Assembly: GCF_014529535.1 (NCBI RefSeq)
Contig: NW_023504022.1
Coordinates: forward strand, 10,231,028-10,295,027
DNA: 64,000 nt
Direction of reading: 5' to 3'
Origin: Bradysia coprophila
Lineage: Eukaryota > Arthropoda > Insecta > Diptera > Sciaridae
Shown: piece after piece, positions 12,368-23,346 of the stretch
Numbering within the stretch: the stretch's first letter is position 1
Layout of the letters: each line of letters starts with the position of its first letter
Position numbers and translations under genes: made by a program
The notes under the pieces: generated by a model
Seen by the model: the letters and a program-made list of their open reading frames with translations, nothing else
Told to the model about the DNA's origin: nothing
Database searches by the model: none

Positions 12368-13226
12368 TATAGTATTTAAAGGGAATGTCAAGAGGAGTGG
12401 TGTTCACCCATCGAGCTCAGTTAAATTAACTGTTTTGTTCCTAGTTAACTGGACTTTTAGACCAATTAATTATAACTTGAATCGGGGTCCTTGTCAAAGT
12501 ATTTGCTTCTCTTTCAACATGTTATGATATGAGTGAGAACAGCAAAGACCAGTTTATTATAACTCGCCTTGGGGTAGTTGTCAAAATATTTCTTTCTCTT
12601 TCATCATACTACTCTATATCACCCATCGGGGTCAGTTAAGTTAACTGGTTTTCCCATCTGTTGTTGCGCTCTTTTAACACTGTATAGTCAAAGCAAATGT
12701 CAAGGCTATAGACTGTTGGGAAGGTCATTTTATTAGATACGCGGGAACACACAAAACAGAATTTACCTACTATGAAATTGGCTAATTTGAGAATCCATCT
12801 TCTATGAAAATGTCAAATTTTGTGTGTGTCACCCGCGTATCTGTATCTGCGTGACCTACCCAAAGTTTACAGCCTTGGTAAGTGTAGAGTGTTAAAAAAG
12901 CAAAAAAAAGAGAAAAAAGAAAATTAAACAATAGAGTGCTATGATGAAAGAGAAAGAAATATTTTAACAAGTACCCCAAGGCAAGTTATAATAAACTGGT
13001 CTTTAGTCTTCTCACTCACATTAAAACATGTTGAAAGAGAAGCAAATACTTTGACAAGTACCCCAAGGCAAGTTATAATTAAATAGTCTTCGGTCCTCTC
13101 GCTCTGGCGATAACACTCTATTGGTTTCGATGGGTGATATGTCAAAATTTGTATGTCGATTTAACTGCGTTCGATGGGGGAACACCGGGAACACCCTTTT
13201 TGACATGCTCTTTAAACACTCTGTAT
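12368..13226. mobile_element. Long imperfect palindrome (foldback-type element)
   Basis: The two halves are inverted copies: for example TTGCTTCTCTTTCAACATG near 12504 against its complement near 13025, and ATTTCTTTCTCTTTCATCAT near 12590 against its complement near 12940. Each arm contains two tandem units of about 100 bp. Arms extend from TTTAAAGGGAATGTCAAG on the left to its partner ending CTCTTTAAACACTCTGTAT on the right. Even the inner part (GATACGCGGGAACACAC, 12738) is inverted near 12825. No transposase frame is present, so it is non-autonomous. Confidence 0.75.
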
Positions 13227-13483
13227 AAACAAGGACAAGGTGATTCAACCCTGACGGGGTAATGGGTTTCTTCAATTTTTGCAACAAAATTTTTTTACAG
13301 ACTTATGTCCACTCTGAAAATCTTTTGTAGCTGCGGCCCCCATATATTTACAGCGTGTTTACAGTGTTGCGATGTACAGGAAATTCACCACCAACTCATC
13401 TCAGGGTTCCATGTAGTTTTGTGTGCTTTATATATTTCACAGCAGTGAAGTTCAATGATTAAAGTTTTCACAGTATTTTCACT

Positions 13484-13730
13484 CAATGAAAGTACAAAAC
13501 AGGTATGGTCTGTCTATACAAACCGGAGGAAATAGCGATTTCGTATAAACAAACTCACCTCTCAATGATTTTCAATGATTTTGAGCCGGAGGAAATAGCG
13601 ATTTCATATAAACAAACTCACCTTCCAATGAAAATCATTGAGAGGTGAATTTGTTTATATGAAATCGCTAATTCCTCCGCTCCATATAAATTTTTACATT
13701 AGACCATACCTGTAGAGTATACTTTCATTG
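13484..13730. mobile_element. MITE with CAATGAAAGT ends (copy 1)
   Basis: It begins CAATGAAAGTAC and ends in the inverted ACTTTCATTG, with internal GGTATGGTCTG and AGACCATACC also inverted. Flanks TTTTCACT and CTTTCACC agree at 6 of 8 bases, consistent with a decayed 8-bp target-site duplication. The interior holds two copies of CCGGAGGAAATAGCGATTTC and an inverted third. It shares termini with 26868-27072. Confidence 0.75.
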
Positions 13731-14269
13731 CTTTCACCAAGCTTTTGAAAGAACAGGTTCAAACACTTGTGAGTTGATCATAGTCTAGCCATAAAATTTT
13801 GATGGTTGAGTTGTGAACTTCAACAGTTTTACTTCACGCGTTCTTTTTGAAAAAAAAAATGTTGAAAATGAAAAGCTAATACTGAAAACAGACGAAGCGT
13901 TGAGGATCTGTTTCGATCATAAATTTTTCATTAACAAAGTTAAAACAATGAAAAATATAATCAGATTCTCAATGCTTCGTCTGTATTTAACATAACGACA
14001 TTCAAAATTCAAAATTAAAATGACATGAAACACTCCTATTATTTACCGCTCAGCATAAAACGCATTGCAACCGGTCTAAAACCGTATCACAATGTCAATG
14101 AAACCCGCATTCCTACGTAACCTCAAAAGTTTGTGAATACATTTTCGTTTAGTTCTCTATGTATCATCCTTCTAGTCGCTTATAGCACTTTTTCAGTGAC
14201 GTGTACATTAGCAACATAGACTGCTTCTTGTAACACCGTAAATTTGAACATCACAATACGAAATTAGAA

Positions 14270-15591
14270 ATGGCAGGAAATAAGCCACCGGTGAACGTAA
14301 ACGATTCGAAAAGAAAAACATTCTTTCGAAATTTAGCTATTGTGGTCATCGTTTTTGTTGTATTCTTTACGTTACCAAGTTTGTGTGGTGCTCATGGAAA
14401 TCACGGTCATTCACACGATGAGCCTGCGAGCTTTAAATACTCCAAACAGGCGAATGAAGAACTTATAAAAGACGAACATCATCACGATCACGGTCATGTG
14501 CACAGCCATGGACATGATGGTCATAGCCATGATCATGCACATAGTCACGACCATAGCCATGGACATAAACATGCTGAAACAAAGCCCAGAGAGTTGGGTT
14601 AGTGTGCTTTATCACAAACATGATTGACAGTTCGACTGAATTGCAAATTTTCCTTTGTTTAATAGATATGACCAACATATGGTTGCATTCAATCGGCTCG
14701 ACATTGTTGATAAGCGCTGCTCCGTTTTTAATTTTGTATTTCATTCCATTGGATAACACGGCCGAAAAACAACCGATGTTGAAGGTTTTATTGGCATTTG
14801 CGTCGGGCGGTCTTCTAGGTGATGCCTTTCTTCATCTAATTCCACATGCCGTTTCGCCACACAATCACCACGACGATCATGGTTCTCACGACCACTCACA
14901 TGAATCGCACGACCATTCACATGAACCGCACAGCCATGCACATGACATGAGCGTTGGACTGTGGGTACTTGCGGGAATTATTACATTCCTAGCTGTCGAG
15001 AAAATGGTTCGATTGATGAAGGGCGAGGGTGGTCATGGCCACAGTCATGGACCAGCGAAAAAACCAACTGAAGCGGAAAAGACTGACAAGAAAAAGAGCA
15101 GCAACGACAAGAAGGGCAAAACTGCTACACCGAAAAAAACGGAAGAAATCGAAGTTGCCGGCTACTTGAATCTGGCCGCCGATTTCACGCACAACTTTAC
15201 CGACGGTCTCGCCATTGGTGCTTCGTATCTGGCTGGCAATTACATTGGCATCGTGACAACTGTCACCATTCTACTGCACGAAGTGCCACACGAAATCGGC
15301 GATTTTGCCATTCTAATCAAATCGGGATGCTCGAAGCGAAAGGCTATGGCATTGCAATTGTTGACGGCACTCGGTGCATTGGCTGGCACAGTGATTGCAT
15401 TGTTGGGCAGTAGTGGTGAGGCGTCGCCGTGGGTGTTACCATTTACTGCTGGCGGTTTTATTTACATTGCAACGGTGAGTGTACTGCCGGAATTGTTGGA
15501 AGAATCGACAAAATTGGGCCAGTCGCTGAAAGAAATTGCGGCACTGTTGGCCGGTGTTGGTTTAATGGTGATCATTGCGAATTTAGAGTAA
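14270..15591 (+). CDS. Catsup: ZIP-family zinc transporter, SLC39A7/ZIP7 (Catsup) type
   Basis: Exons are 14270-14597 and 14666-15591, with a 68-bp phase-1 intron; the product is 417 aa. A signal/TM segment (residues about 20-40) is followed by a His-rich lumenal stretch (41-101). The ZIP core follows, with two more HDHSH-type His-rich loops (174-203 and 231-238). Signature metal-site motifs are HNFTDG (285-290) and HEVPHEIGD (314-322), the HExPHE form of the LIV-1 subfamily. ZIP7 proteins release zinc from the ER/Golgi into the cytosol. The Drosophila orthologue Catsup also restrains tyrosine hydroxylase and affects membrane-protein trafficking. The ATG lies in the context GAAATGGC. AATAAA at 15802-15807 is a plausible polyadenylation signal. 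Length and motif order match the family, and the gene looks intact. Confidence 0.95.
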
Positions 15592-16668
15592 GAGAACAGT
15601 GTCTCCGAGTAGGTATATTTATGTCGAATTATCTTTTTTTTTGTTTGGTGAATTGAAACAAGATTCGTGTTATCTATTTGCGTGCCTGATGTGTGTGGAT
15701 AGAGGGAATAATAATTAGGGTGTAACACTTCACAGTTCTAATTAGCGTAATAATTCCTGTGAATATTTGAAATATTCGATTGCGTGAAGATAAAAATTGT
15801 TAATAAAAAATCGAGAAATCCTTTAAGAAGAGGAAACATTTATAATGCGAATGGAAGCAAAATGTTTTCCATTGTTTACATTAAAAAAAAAACATTTCGT
15901 TCATTGAAAACAACATTGTGTTTTTGTTTGATGAAACTACATGATGGTGACACGTACACGATAAATATAAATACATTCACGCACACACACACCTGATGAT
16001 TATCTTATCATTTTATTGAGATAGATGTGACACATGGCGCGAATTATATTCATTTATTACACACGTCCGTGTATATCTATCGAAGAGCAATCAAGATAAT
16101 TGTTTTACCTGTGTTAGACATTAGGCAGGAACGATGTTCGAACGTTTTTAATTGAATTTATCGGAAAATCATCAGATAAGAATGAAATAAGTGCAATGGT
16201 AAGTAAGCACGCGATTTTCTAATTTTATCAGATGCGTAGGAAATTTGAAATTGAATCGGATCTCTCAGGCCTCCTACGGTTTAAGTTTTTAGACTATACC
16301 ACTAGGGTTTTAGGAGATTTTTTTGGAGCTTTCATTCGCTAGGAAGAATATTTTTTTTAACAATCTTTTATCCCACAAAAACCTTAAAAGAGGAAGAGGT
16401 GACGCTAGTACAGTAAAAGTTAAACTTCCAAAACATTTGATATCAGTTTTGGTGACGCATGCTGCGCCTCAACGTAATCAATTTTGACCAAGAAAATATG
16501 TCAATGAGAAGTCTATCGATGAGATTTTGCAACGAAAGTTTTGCAAAAAAAAATCCGTCACAGAGTGGCAGATGATTATTGTCGTATGAGGGGTTTCCTC
16601 AGCATCAGGATGTTTCCGTTACAAATAGATAGATGTGTAAGGCCACTATTTTTGAGATAAATTTCGCA

Positions 16669-16874
16669 TCGGGGAACCTGGCACACAGTGCAAAAAGAAC
16701 GCACTCTTGAACTACGCAAAAGGTGAACTTACATGCGTAAGTTTAATGCTGCAGATGGGTTTTAGCCCTGTAATCGACCCAATGACTCCTTTTACAAAAT
16801 GTTGGTATCTAAAAATCGTGTGCGAGTAGTTGAAAAATGTGTTATTTTAGCACCGTGTGCCAGATTACCCCACG
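16669..16874. mobile_element. MITE with GGGGAACCTGGCACAC ends (copy 1, uninterrupted)
   Basis: The left end CGGGGAACCTGGCACACAG is inverted at the right end, GTGTGCCAGATTACCCCACG. Inner inverted blocks include the stretch around AACTACGCAAAAGGTGAAC. The copy at 31268-31644 shares ends and interior, in the opposite orientation, and carries an insertion that this copy lacks. Confidence 0.7.
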
Positions 16875-17639
16875 CCATAAATTCATCATTTTATATAAGC
16901 CCCTATTTCTCTTGTATAAAACTCATATGCAATGGCTAGAAAGTCTCAATTCAGAAAAATTATAGTCACTCAAAGTTACCAAAAATTATTAGAAATTACC
17001 AAAAACAATTGTTTTATTTAGATCTAAGAAATGAGGAGCGACGCAAGCTAAATTTTTCATGTTATTTATTTTACCTATCCACTGATTGTATTGATCTTGA
17101 TCCTGATTTATAGGAGTTTGATGAGATGTTCGAGGTTTCATTTTAGGAGATTTTATGAGATGTGAGAATCTCTCCTATACTTTTAGAGAATACAAAAGCG
17201 GCTTGGCACCAAGCTCCATTTTATTAAAATTAAAATTTTAAAAATTCTAGAAAGTTCCAGAATTCGGGAATTCTTGATTTAGCTTAAAAATATAAAAAAT
17301 AACTTTAACTGGTGAAGCAAGGTGTAAGCATGGGTGTAAGGCTTATTTGAAACAAAGAATAGGTATTGCTTTACAGCGTTCAAATGCAGTTTGTGTTATT
17401 GGATGAATTCGGACGGTTGGACAAGATTTGTTATATACTCTGATTGATTTCATAATTTGTTGAATTATTCCTTAGTTAAGTTTATACTTAAGCCTTTCTC
17501 TTGTTTCTGTTTCTGTTTCCATGGTTCTGGATTAATATAATGGGGCAATTTTTGTTAAGAACAGAAACCACTCCATGGGTGGAATGTGTTTCATGTTTTG
17601 ATACAAATTTAGGGTTTAATCAATAAAAATTAAAAAAAA

Positions 17640-18890
17640 ACTTAAAAGGCCATAACAATAAACGGCAGATAAAAAATTTAAAAACGGAGATAAAAAATAG
17701 TAAAAGTGGAGATAAACAATCGAAAAATGGAGATAAATAATTAAAAAATGCCGATAAATTAACTAAAACTTGAGATTAAATAACAAGGAACGAAGACAAA
17801 AAATTAACAAATTTAATCTCTGATGTTATCTCCTTTTCTGAAATTATTATCTTCACGTTTTAATTTGTTTTATCTCCATTCCATACATTTGTTATCTTCA
17901 TATCTAGTTATATTATCTCCAAAACTGATTTTATTATCTCCATATACATCGGAGAATGAATGAAAACTAGTTCTGTGTCATCATATGTAATTTGCACGAA
18001 CTATCTCCGTAAAGTATCAACCAACTTTAAACCTACCAACTTTTTTATAGTCTGGTCGTCGTGACGAAGATTTTTGCGAGTTTTCCAAAGTCGGTAGGTT
18101 GGCCAAAAGAACTTACCAACTTGCTGATCGAGCGCGACTAAAAAGTTGATAGCTTTGGCAAAAAGTTGGTAGGTTTAAACCTACCAACTTTGCGAGGTTG
18201 ATGAATTCTGTAGGGAAGAACTGATATTCTTTACTTTAAATTTTTTGCATAGCACAACAGGCCCATCTGAGGCTTAGGTGCTGGGCTTACACCCTCCCAT
18301 CTAATCTAATCTAATTTACTTTAAATTTCGTAAATGGATGAATTCCCTAGGAACGGACTAAACGCCTTTACGGCGAGAACAATTACACAGACTAATTAGT
18401 AGACGATGCGAGAGAAAAAAAATTAACTCCTAAGTTACCGAAACCGTTCCGACGCCCGGCTCGCATTGCGGCCCTCCGCTTCGCTCCGGGGCAATGGGCC
18501 GAATCGCTCGGCGTGTTAAAACTCTTTTTATGTAGCTTCTAACTTTTTGTCAAACATCCTGATTTTTTGCCTTTTTTATAGTATCTCCTTTTTTAAATTT
18601 GTTATCTCTGTTTTTAGTTTTTTTATCTCCACTTGGTATCTACGTTTTTAAATTTTTAATCTCTGATGTTATCTCCTTTTCTGAAATTATTATCTTCACT
18701 TTTTAATTTATTTTATCTCCATTCCATACATTTCTTATCTCCATTTCTAGTTATAATATCTCCAAAACTCATTTTATTATCTCCGAAATTAGATTTTATT
18801 ATCTCCAATTTTCTATGGAATTTATCTCCATTTTGGAGTTTCATATCTCTACATCACACTTTTTTATCTCCGCTTATATCTCCTTTTTCC
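17640..18890. repeat. TTATCTCC-periodic array with inverted flank
   Basis: GGAGATAA recurs in the left part (17660-17760). Its complement TTATCTCC recurs at 17813-17945 and, after a 600-bp insert, about 16 times between 18573 and 18890, spaced about 20-25 bp with AT-rich filler. A block of about 130 bp starting AATCTCTGATGTTATCTCC is duplicated directly at 17813 and 18657. Arms in opposite orientation suggest a foldback element built on a minisatellite. Confidence 0.6.
18162..18191. repeat. 30-bp perfect palindrome within the array
   Basis: The stretch reads the same on both strands and is centred on GGTTTAAACC. ACCTACCAACTTT and its complement recur several times from 18025 to 18190, so this is the closest-spaced pair in a local set of inverted repeats. 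Confidence 0.75.
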
Positions 18891-19677
18891 ATTTCTGGTG
18901 TATCAGGGACTATCACAGTTACTCTAAGTTCTGATCGGCTTTACCAGAATTTTTGATGATTTTTAGATTTCAGAATTCAGGTTAGTTCAGACTCAGCATT
19001 TCAGGTTCAGTTGAAGGGACATGGGATCCCTGGCCTATTTCGTATCATACAGATAATGTAAGTATTTTGACATTTGACCATTGGTTTTCTCAATACTGAA
19101 TTCCGGGCCGGTCTTGTTAGTTTCTTAACATTTTGTAAAAGAAAGAGGTGAAGAAACGTCGAGTTTCTCAAGAACCGTAGGCTCTTAGTTATTTCTACGG
19201 GAACTCACCGTTTCTTCAGAAAGCTGTCGATACTTATATTAGTCGTCGAATTTTCAGCGCAATAATTGTCTTGAAAGGAGTAACAGGATTTTGATTCAAA
19301 ACGCAGCGTTATACGTTATCTTAGTACTTCGGTGGCTTCAAAAAATCCTCAATCTTTCAAGGAGCCACAGAATCAAATTATGTTTCAGAATTAGGTTAGG
19401 AAGTTACGCATTCACAAGCTGTTAGTAACTCAATAATGGTCATAGGGTGACGATTATCGTGTTTGCTTTCAAATTTATGATGATAAAGGTGATGATGATA
19501 AAAATGTCCCAATCAATGTTACCATAATATTTGCGAGTCACTTGTTGTTTGGTATTCTGTTCTCGGTGATGTTAATCAACATTGTCACAATCGGAATTTC
19601 AATAAATAAATTTTTATTCAAAATCGACAACAATAACAAAATTGCACTAAGGACCCAATCACTGTACACTGTACACA

Positions 19678-20918
19678 CTACACTCCCAATTCTTTCAATT
19701 GTTTCAAACAATAATCTGCTTGTTGGACTCCATCATCCGATTCAACTTTCTTCGCTGATCGCCACGCGAACGTACAGATTTTCTTTGCTTCGTCTAGTAA
19801 TCCTTGCTTAATAAACAGTAGTCCCCGATTGGCTTGAAAAATGCCCGAATCGTGCAGTTCCGGAAAATGTTTTGCTAATTCCATGGCCTCGGTAAGGTAT
19901 ACTTCCGCTTGTACGAGGTCATTTGTCTGAAATTTTTAGAAATTTTAGATTTTACGAGGATATTGTATGAGGAGGATGCGTTAACTTACACTTGTGCAGA
20001 CAACAGCTAAGTTATTCAATAACGTTGCCACTTCCGGATTATTTTTTCCATGGATTTGACAATGAACGTCAAAGGCTTGAGTTAGACAAATTTTGGCCTC
20101 GTCAAACTTCCCCTGCAGCATCAACAACTGAGCGTAGCTAATAGAACGTTAAATTCTCTATTTGAGATAACCGAAAGCGATTTTGTGTAAGCCTCACTTG
20201 TCTTTCGTAATGCCCCAGAGTTCAAGCAATTCCGAATCATCCTTCGGTTCAACCATTTTTTTGTCCAATTTTTCAATCGTCCATTTGAAACCCTGTTCGG
20301 CTGATGCCAGATCTCCCGAATGAAATTTGATTTCCGCAATTTTTGAACTTATGTGCAGCATCTGAAGGGGACAATTTTATCAATAGAATCGTCTGGAGCG
20401 AGGGACGAGTGCCCTCGTTGTATGCAACTTTGAGTCGGGTGATAACTTACTTTAATATCGTCTTGTGCATAACCATCGCCTAGTAATCTCTGCATCACCG
20501 TCACAAACAACTTTTCAGCTTTTTTAAATTCGCCCCGTTCCATAGCCAAATTGGCCATAATATCGTAAACGTACGTTATACCGTCCTTATTCTGCAAATC
20601 CTGTGCCATACGCAAAGCCAAGTGTAACATCTGTTCAGCCTTATGTAGCTCACCACGCTGAATGTATAATATGGACCATTTTATGTTGTTGGCGAGCTTA
20701 TCTTCGGGAGTCTCTTCATCCTTTGAAAACATTGAAAGGATACCAGCAGCTAGAAGACAGTTTCCTCCTCCTAGTTGTGTGCCTAGTTTTTGATGTTGGA
20801 TCAGCGGTGATCGACAATTTGTACTGATTGACGACGAAATTGGTTGACAAAATTTCTTTATGACCACTGGATTCAAGCGAAATCTCCTCAAAAAGTGCAC
20901 CAGAAATTGTGTATTCAT
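19678..20918 (-). CDS. TTC19: Mitochondrial TPR protein, TTC19 homologue
   Basis: Exons on the minus strand are 20918-20451, 20361-20198, 20137-19990 and 19926-19678, with introns of 89, 60 and 63 bp; the product is 342 aa. The N-terminus (MNTQFLVHFLRRFRLNPVV) is basic, Ser-rich further on and lacks acidic residues, as expected for a mitochondrial presequence. From about residue 75 a series of TPR helices follows, for example LYIQRGELHKAEQMLHLAL, MERGEFKKAEKLF, LLMLQGKFDEAKICLTQAF and EVATLLNNLAVVC. Length and repeat layout fit TTC19, an inner-membrane factor that supports complex III by clearing Rieske-protein fragments. The open frame past the first donor ends at a stop and is intron read-through. 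The tail YCLKQLKELGV is intact. Confidence 0.9.
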
Positions 20919-21489
20919 TTCACAACTCAGTTAATTATTTCTATGAGTTTAAGCGGTCCGTCTTTAATAATAACATCACCATACTAAGTACCTGACACTT
21001 CTTATGTCAAATTGGGATTACGCCATGAATGCGGTAGAATACCGTTTCATATGAGGCGCCAAACTCAAATAAATTGCAAATTTTGTTGTTTGTTCTACAA
21101 GTATTTGTGTTGCCCTAACCACCTAACCGCACTAACTAACTAACTATAAAACTACACATTAGTTGGAAGATAACGGGACTGTTGAAATTTAGAAATTCTT
21201 TCTACGTTTCTTGGGCATAAATTTTGGAATTTTTTTCGTAATTTGATTCTCGCAGGCACTTTCACTTCGGGCTACTACTCGGGAAATTAAAATCTACCGG
21301 CCACGATACTTAAGTTCTATTCTTGGAAATGAGGAAATTGGACGATTGTGGTAATTGTTTTCAGCTTAGCATCGGATCGGTACATTTCACATAAAAAGTC
21401 ATTGCTCGCGTAAAATATCTTTATGCTTAGTTTCCTCTTACCAAAAAAGTACTCCGTGTGAGAGACAAAATTGAATTTTTTCAATTTTT

Positions 21490-22115
21490 TCTTTGTTTAT
21501 TTGCTTGCTCTCTCACGGCTCTCTCACGGGGTACTCACTGCTATACCCTGGAAAATGAGTAATTTCTACACCGACAGGATTATGTGATTACTCCACTTGC
21601 TTTGGAGGTCCGGTGAGAAATAGTATTTTTCATGTGTCGGGGCCGAAAATGAGGGAGTTTCGAGATTTTTCTCTCACTTCGTTCGGGCTACAACTCGCGA
21701 AATTGCCTAAAAACAATCGTCCAAAACAGATACACAAATAACTATTTCATGTGTCGGGGCCGAAAATGAGGGACAGTGACATTTACTTTCGGCCCAAGGC
21801 CTGATTTTTTTTACTTTCGGTCACCATTTGAGGACCGAAAATACAAACTTTCGCAGTATTTGGCACAAAATAGTTATTTGTGTATCTGTTTTGGACGATT
21901 GTTTTTAGGCAATTTCGCGAGTTGTAGCCCGAACGAAGTGAGGGCTACATGCGAAAGTGCCTAAAATCAATCGTCCAAAACAGATACACAAATAACTATT
22001 TCATGTAAGGGGTCGAAAACCCGAGAAAAATCTCGAAACTCCCTCATGAAAAGAAATTACAACAAGCGAAATTGCCTAAAAACAATCGTCCAAAACAGAT
22101 ACACAAATAACTATT
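21490..22115. repeat. Cluster of four copies of a 42-bp unit in both orientations
   Basis: A unit starting GCCTAAAAACAATCGTCC and ending ACACAAATAACTATT occurs at 21705-21746, 21958-22000 and 22074-22115, and inverted at 21869-21910. The flanking modules GGGGCCGAAAATGAGGGA and CTCACTTCGTTCGGGCTAC recur too, so the cluster looks like a scrambled non-autonomous element or several nested copies. Confidence 0.65.
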
Positions 22116-22649
22116 ACGTATACCACATTCTCTAGGCTTTTACTCCTACAGCCTATTGTTCAATTTTTGGATTATTATTATTATTTGGAAGACAAATTTG
22201 AAAATTAGTCTTACCTAATAAACCAACATCTTGGGCTTGGTTCACAGCCGCAGATGTTGGTAGATACTTGCGTGTAGAAAAAAAACGTTTTTTATCGATG
22301 TTAAATTACTGCAGTTTCGTAGTTGCCGAAGCATCCGGTAATAATTAATAGGAATTGAAGGAAATACTAGAAATTAAAAGAATTGAAGGAATTACGAGGA
22401 ATTGACTTGAAATACGAGAAATTGAAAGGAAACATTCAGCGAATGAACTGTGTATTACAACAAGAATAGCCAAGACCGGAAACCGGTTATTCTTTATTGC
22501 ATTCTTTTAGTTCTTTCGTTTATCGTATTTCCTTTCATTTACGTTCAATTTCTCGTATTTCCAGTCAATTCGTATTAATTACGAGCGGATGCTACGGATG
22601 TGTAATCAATTCATCATCTGACTTCTTACTCCTCGAGGGAGCATAGAGA

Positions 22650-23100
22650 GTCTACAAATTGTCGCCATCGAATTCGGTTTGGTGCGAGCGCCTTGACTTC
22701 CGTCCATTCTTTCTCGGCTTTCCTCGCCTCTTCGACGACTGTTCGTTTCCACGTGATTAATTCTGACTAAGGCATCGATTTACGAAGACTTGTATTTTGT
22801 TCTCGATTGTCGATGTCATTTTCCAAGTTTCGCAGCCGTAGAGCAATACTGAGATGCAATTTTATTTGAAGAATTTCAGCTTCAAGTTTCTCGTTAGTTG
22901 TGTAGAATTCCAAATATTGTTTAGAGAGATGAAAGCTTGTCGCTCTTTTTGAATCCGACTCTGAACGTCCACATCAGCTCCGCCGTCCTTTGCTAAGAAA
23001 CTTCCCAGCTCTCAACTTCGCCTATTCTTTCTCCTTCGATTTTCAGGTTACACGGTGCAGTTGTGTTTATGGGCATTTATTTTGTCTTCATGACGTCGAG
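22650..23100 (-). pseudogene. Decayed non-LTR retrotransposon reverse-transcriptase fragment (RTE/CR1-like)
   Basis: The minus strand translates, with stops, to the C-terminal part of a reverse transcriptase: GGADVDVQSRIQKERQAF, then NNIWNSTQLTRNLKLKFFK, a stop, then NCISVLLYGCETWKM and ENKIQVFVNRCL. The LLYGCETW block followed by NKIQxFxNRCL is typical of RTE/CR1-like elements. No endonuclease or 5' part is present. It is a dead 5'-truncated copy ending near the histone gene. Confidence 0.75.
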
Positions 23101-23346
23101 TCTTCTATTTTATCTTAAATTCCGAAAAGATTGCTCCTAGTGATTGATAACATCCAACTCAAAAAAGAAAACTCTTGAATAACTTAGCATTGTAAACCAT
23201 CAAATTTTAGTACATAGTGTGGCGACGAGAGTAGATATATCTAACACCAACCGAAGTACAGACCACATTCAATTGAAAACTCCGCTGCAGATAAGACGTA
23301 AAAAAAAACATTCCGTGTCCATTTTGTGCAAATTATTGTTTCAACT

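Larger units (their letters stand above)
12203..14269. other. Intergenic region between the kinesin and zinc transporter genes
   Basis: The two genes are divergent, so both promoters should lie here. Most of it is taken by two non-autonomous elements (12368-13226 and 13484-13730). About 540 bp upstream of 14270 is free of recognised repeats and is the likely zinc-transporter promoter and leader. I see no clear TATA box. Confidence 0.4.
15592..19677. other. Repeat-rich spacer between the zinc transporter and TTC19 genes
   Basis: The zinc transporter (+) and TTC19 (-) converge here, so both 3' ends are in this stretch. On the minus strand, AATAAA at 19613-19618 lies 60 bp past the TTC19 stop. 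Repeats found are the MITE 16669-16874 and the TTATCTCC array with its palindromes (17640-18890). The open frame at 18666-18956 is a translation of that array and not a gene. Confidence 0.45.
20919..23346. other. Spacer between TTC19 and the histone gene
   Basis: It holds the TTC19 promoter side, a cluster of short repeat units in both orientations (21490-22115), and a decayed non-LTR reverse-transcriptase fragment (22650-23100). Between 22300 and 22600 short repeats of GGAATTGAAGGAAAT type and their complement form a weak inverted pair. No gene is seen. Confidence 0.45.

Noticed and set aside
14463-14941. His/Asp-rich minus-strand frames
   Set aside because: They are antisense shadows of the His-rich zinc-transporter exons.
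18666-18956. 96-codon frame with repeated LSP..LLSP residues
   Set aside because: It is a direct translation of the TTATCTCC array and shows no independent coding signal.
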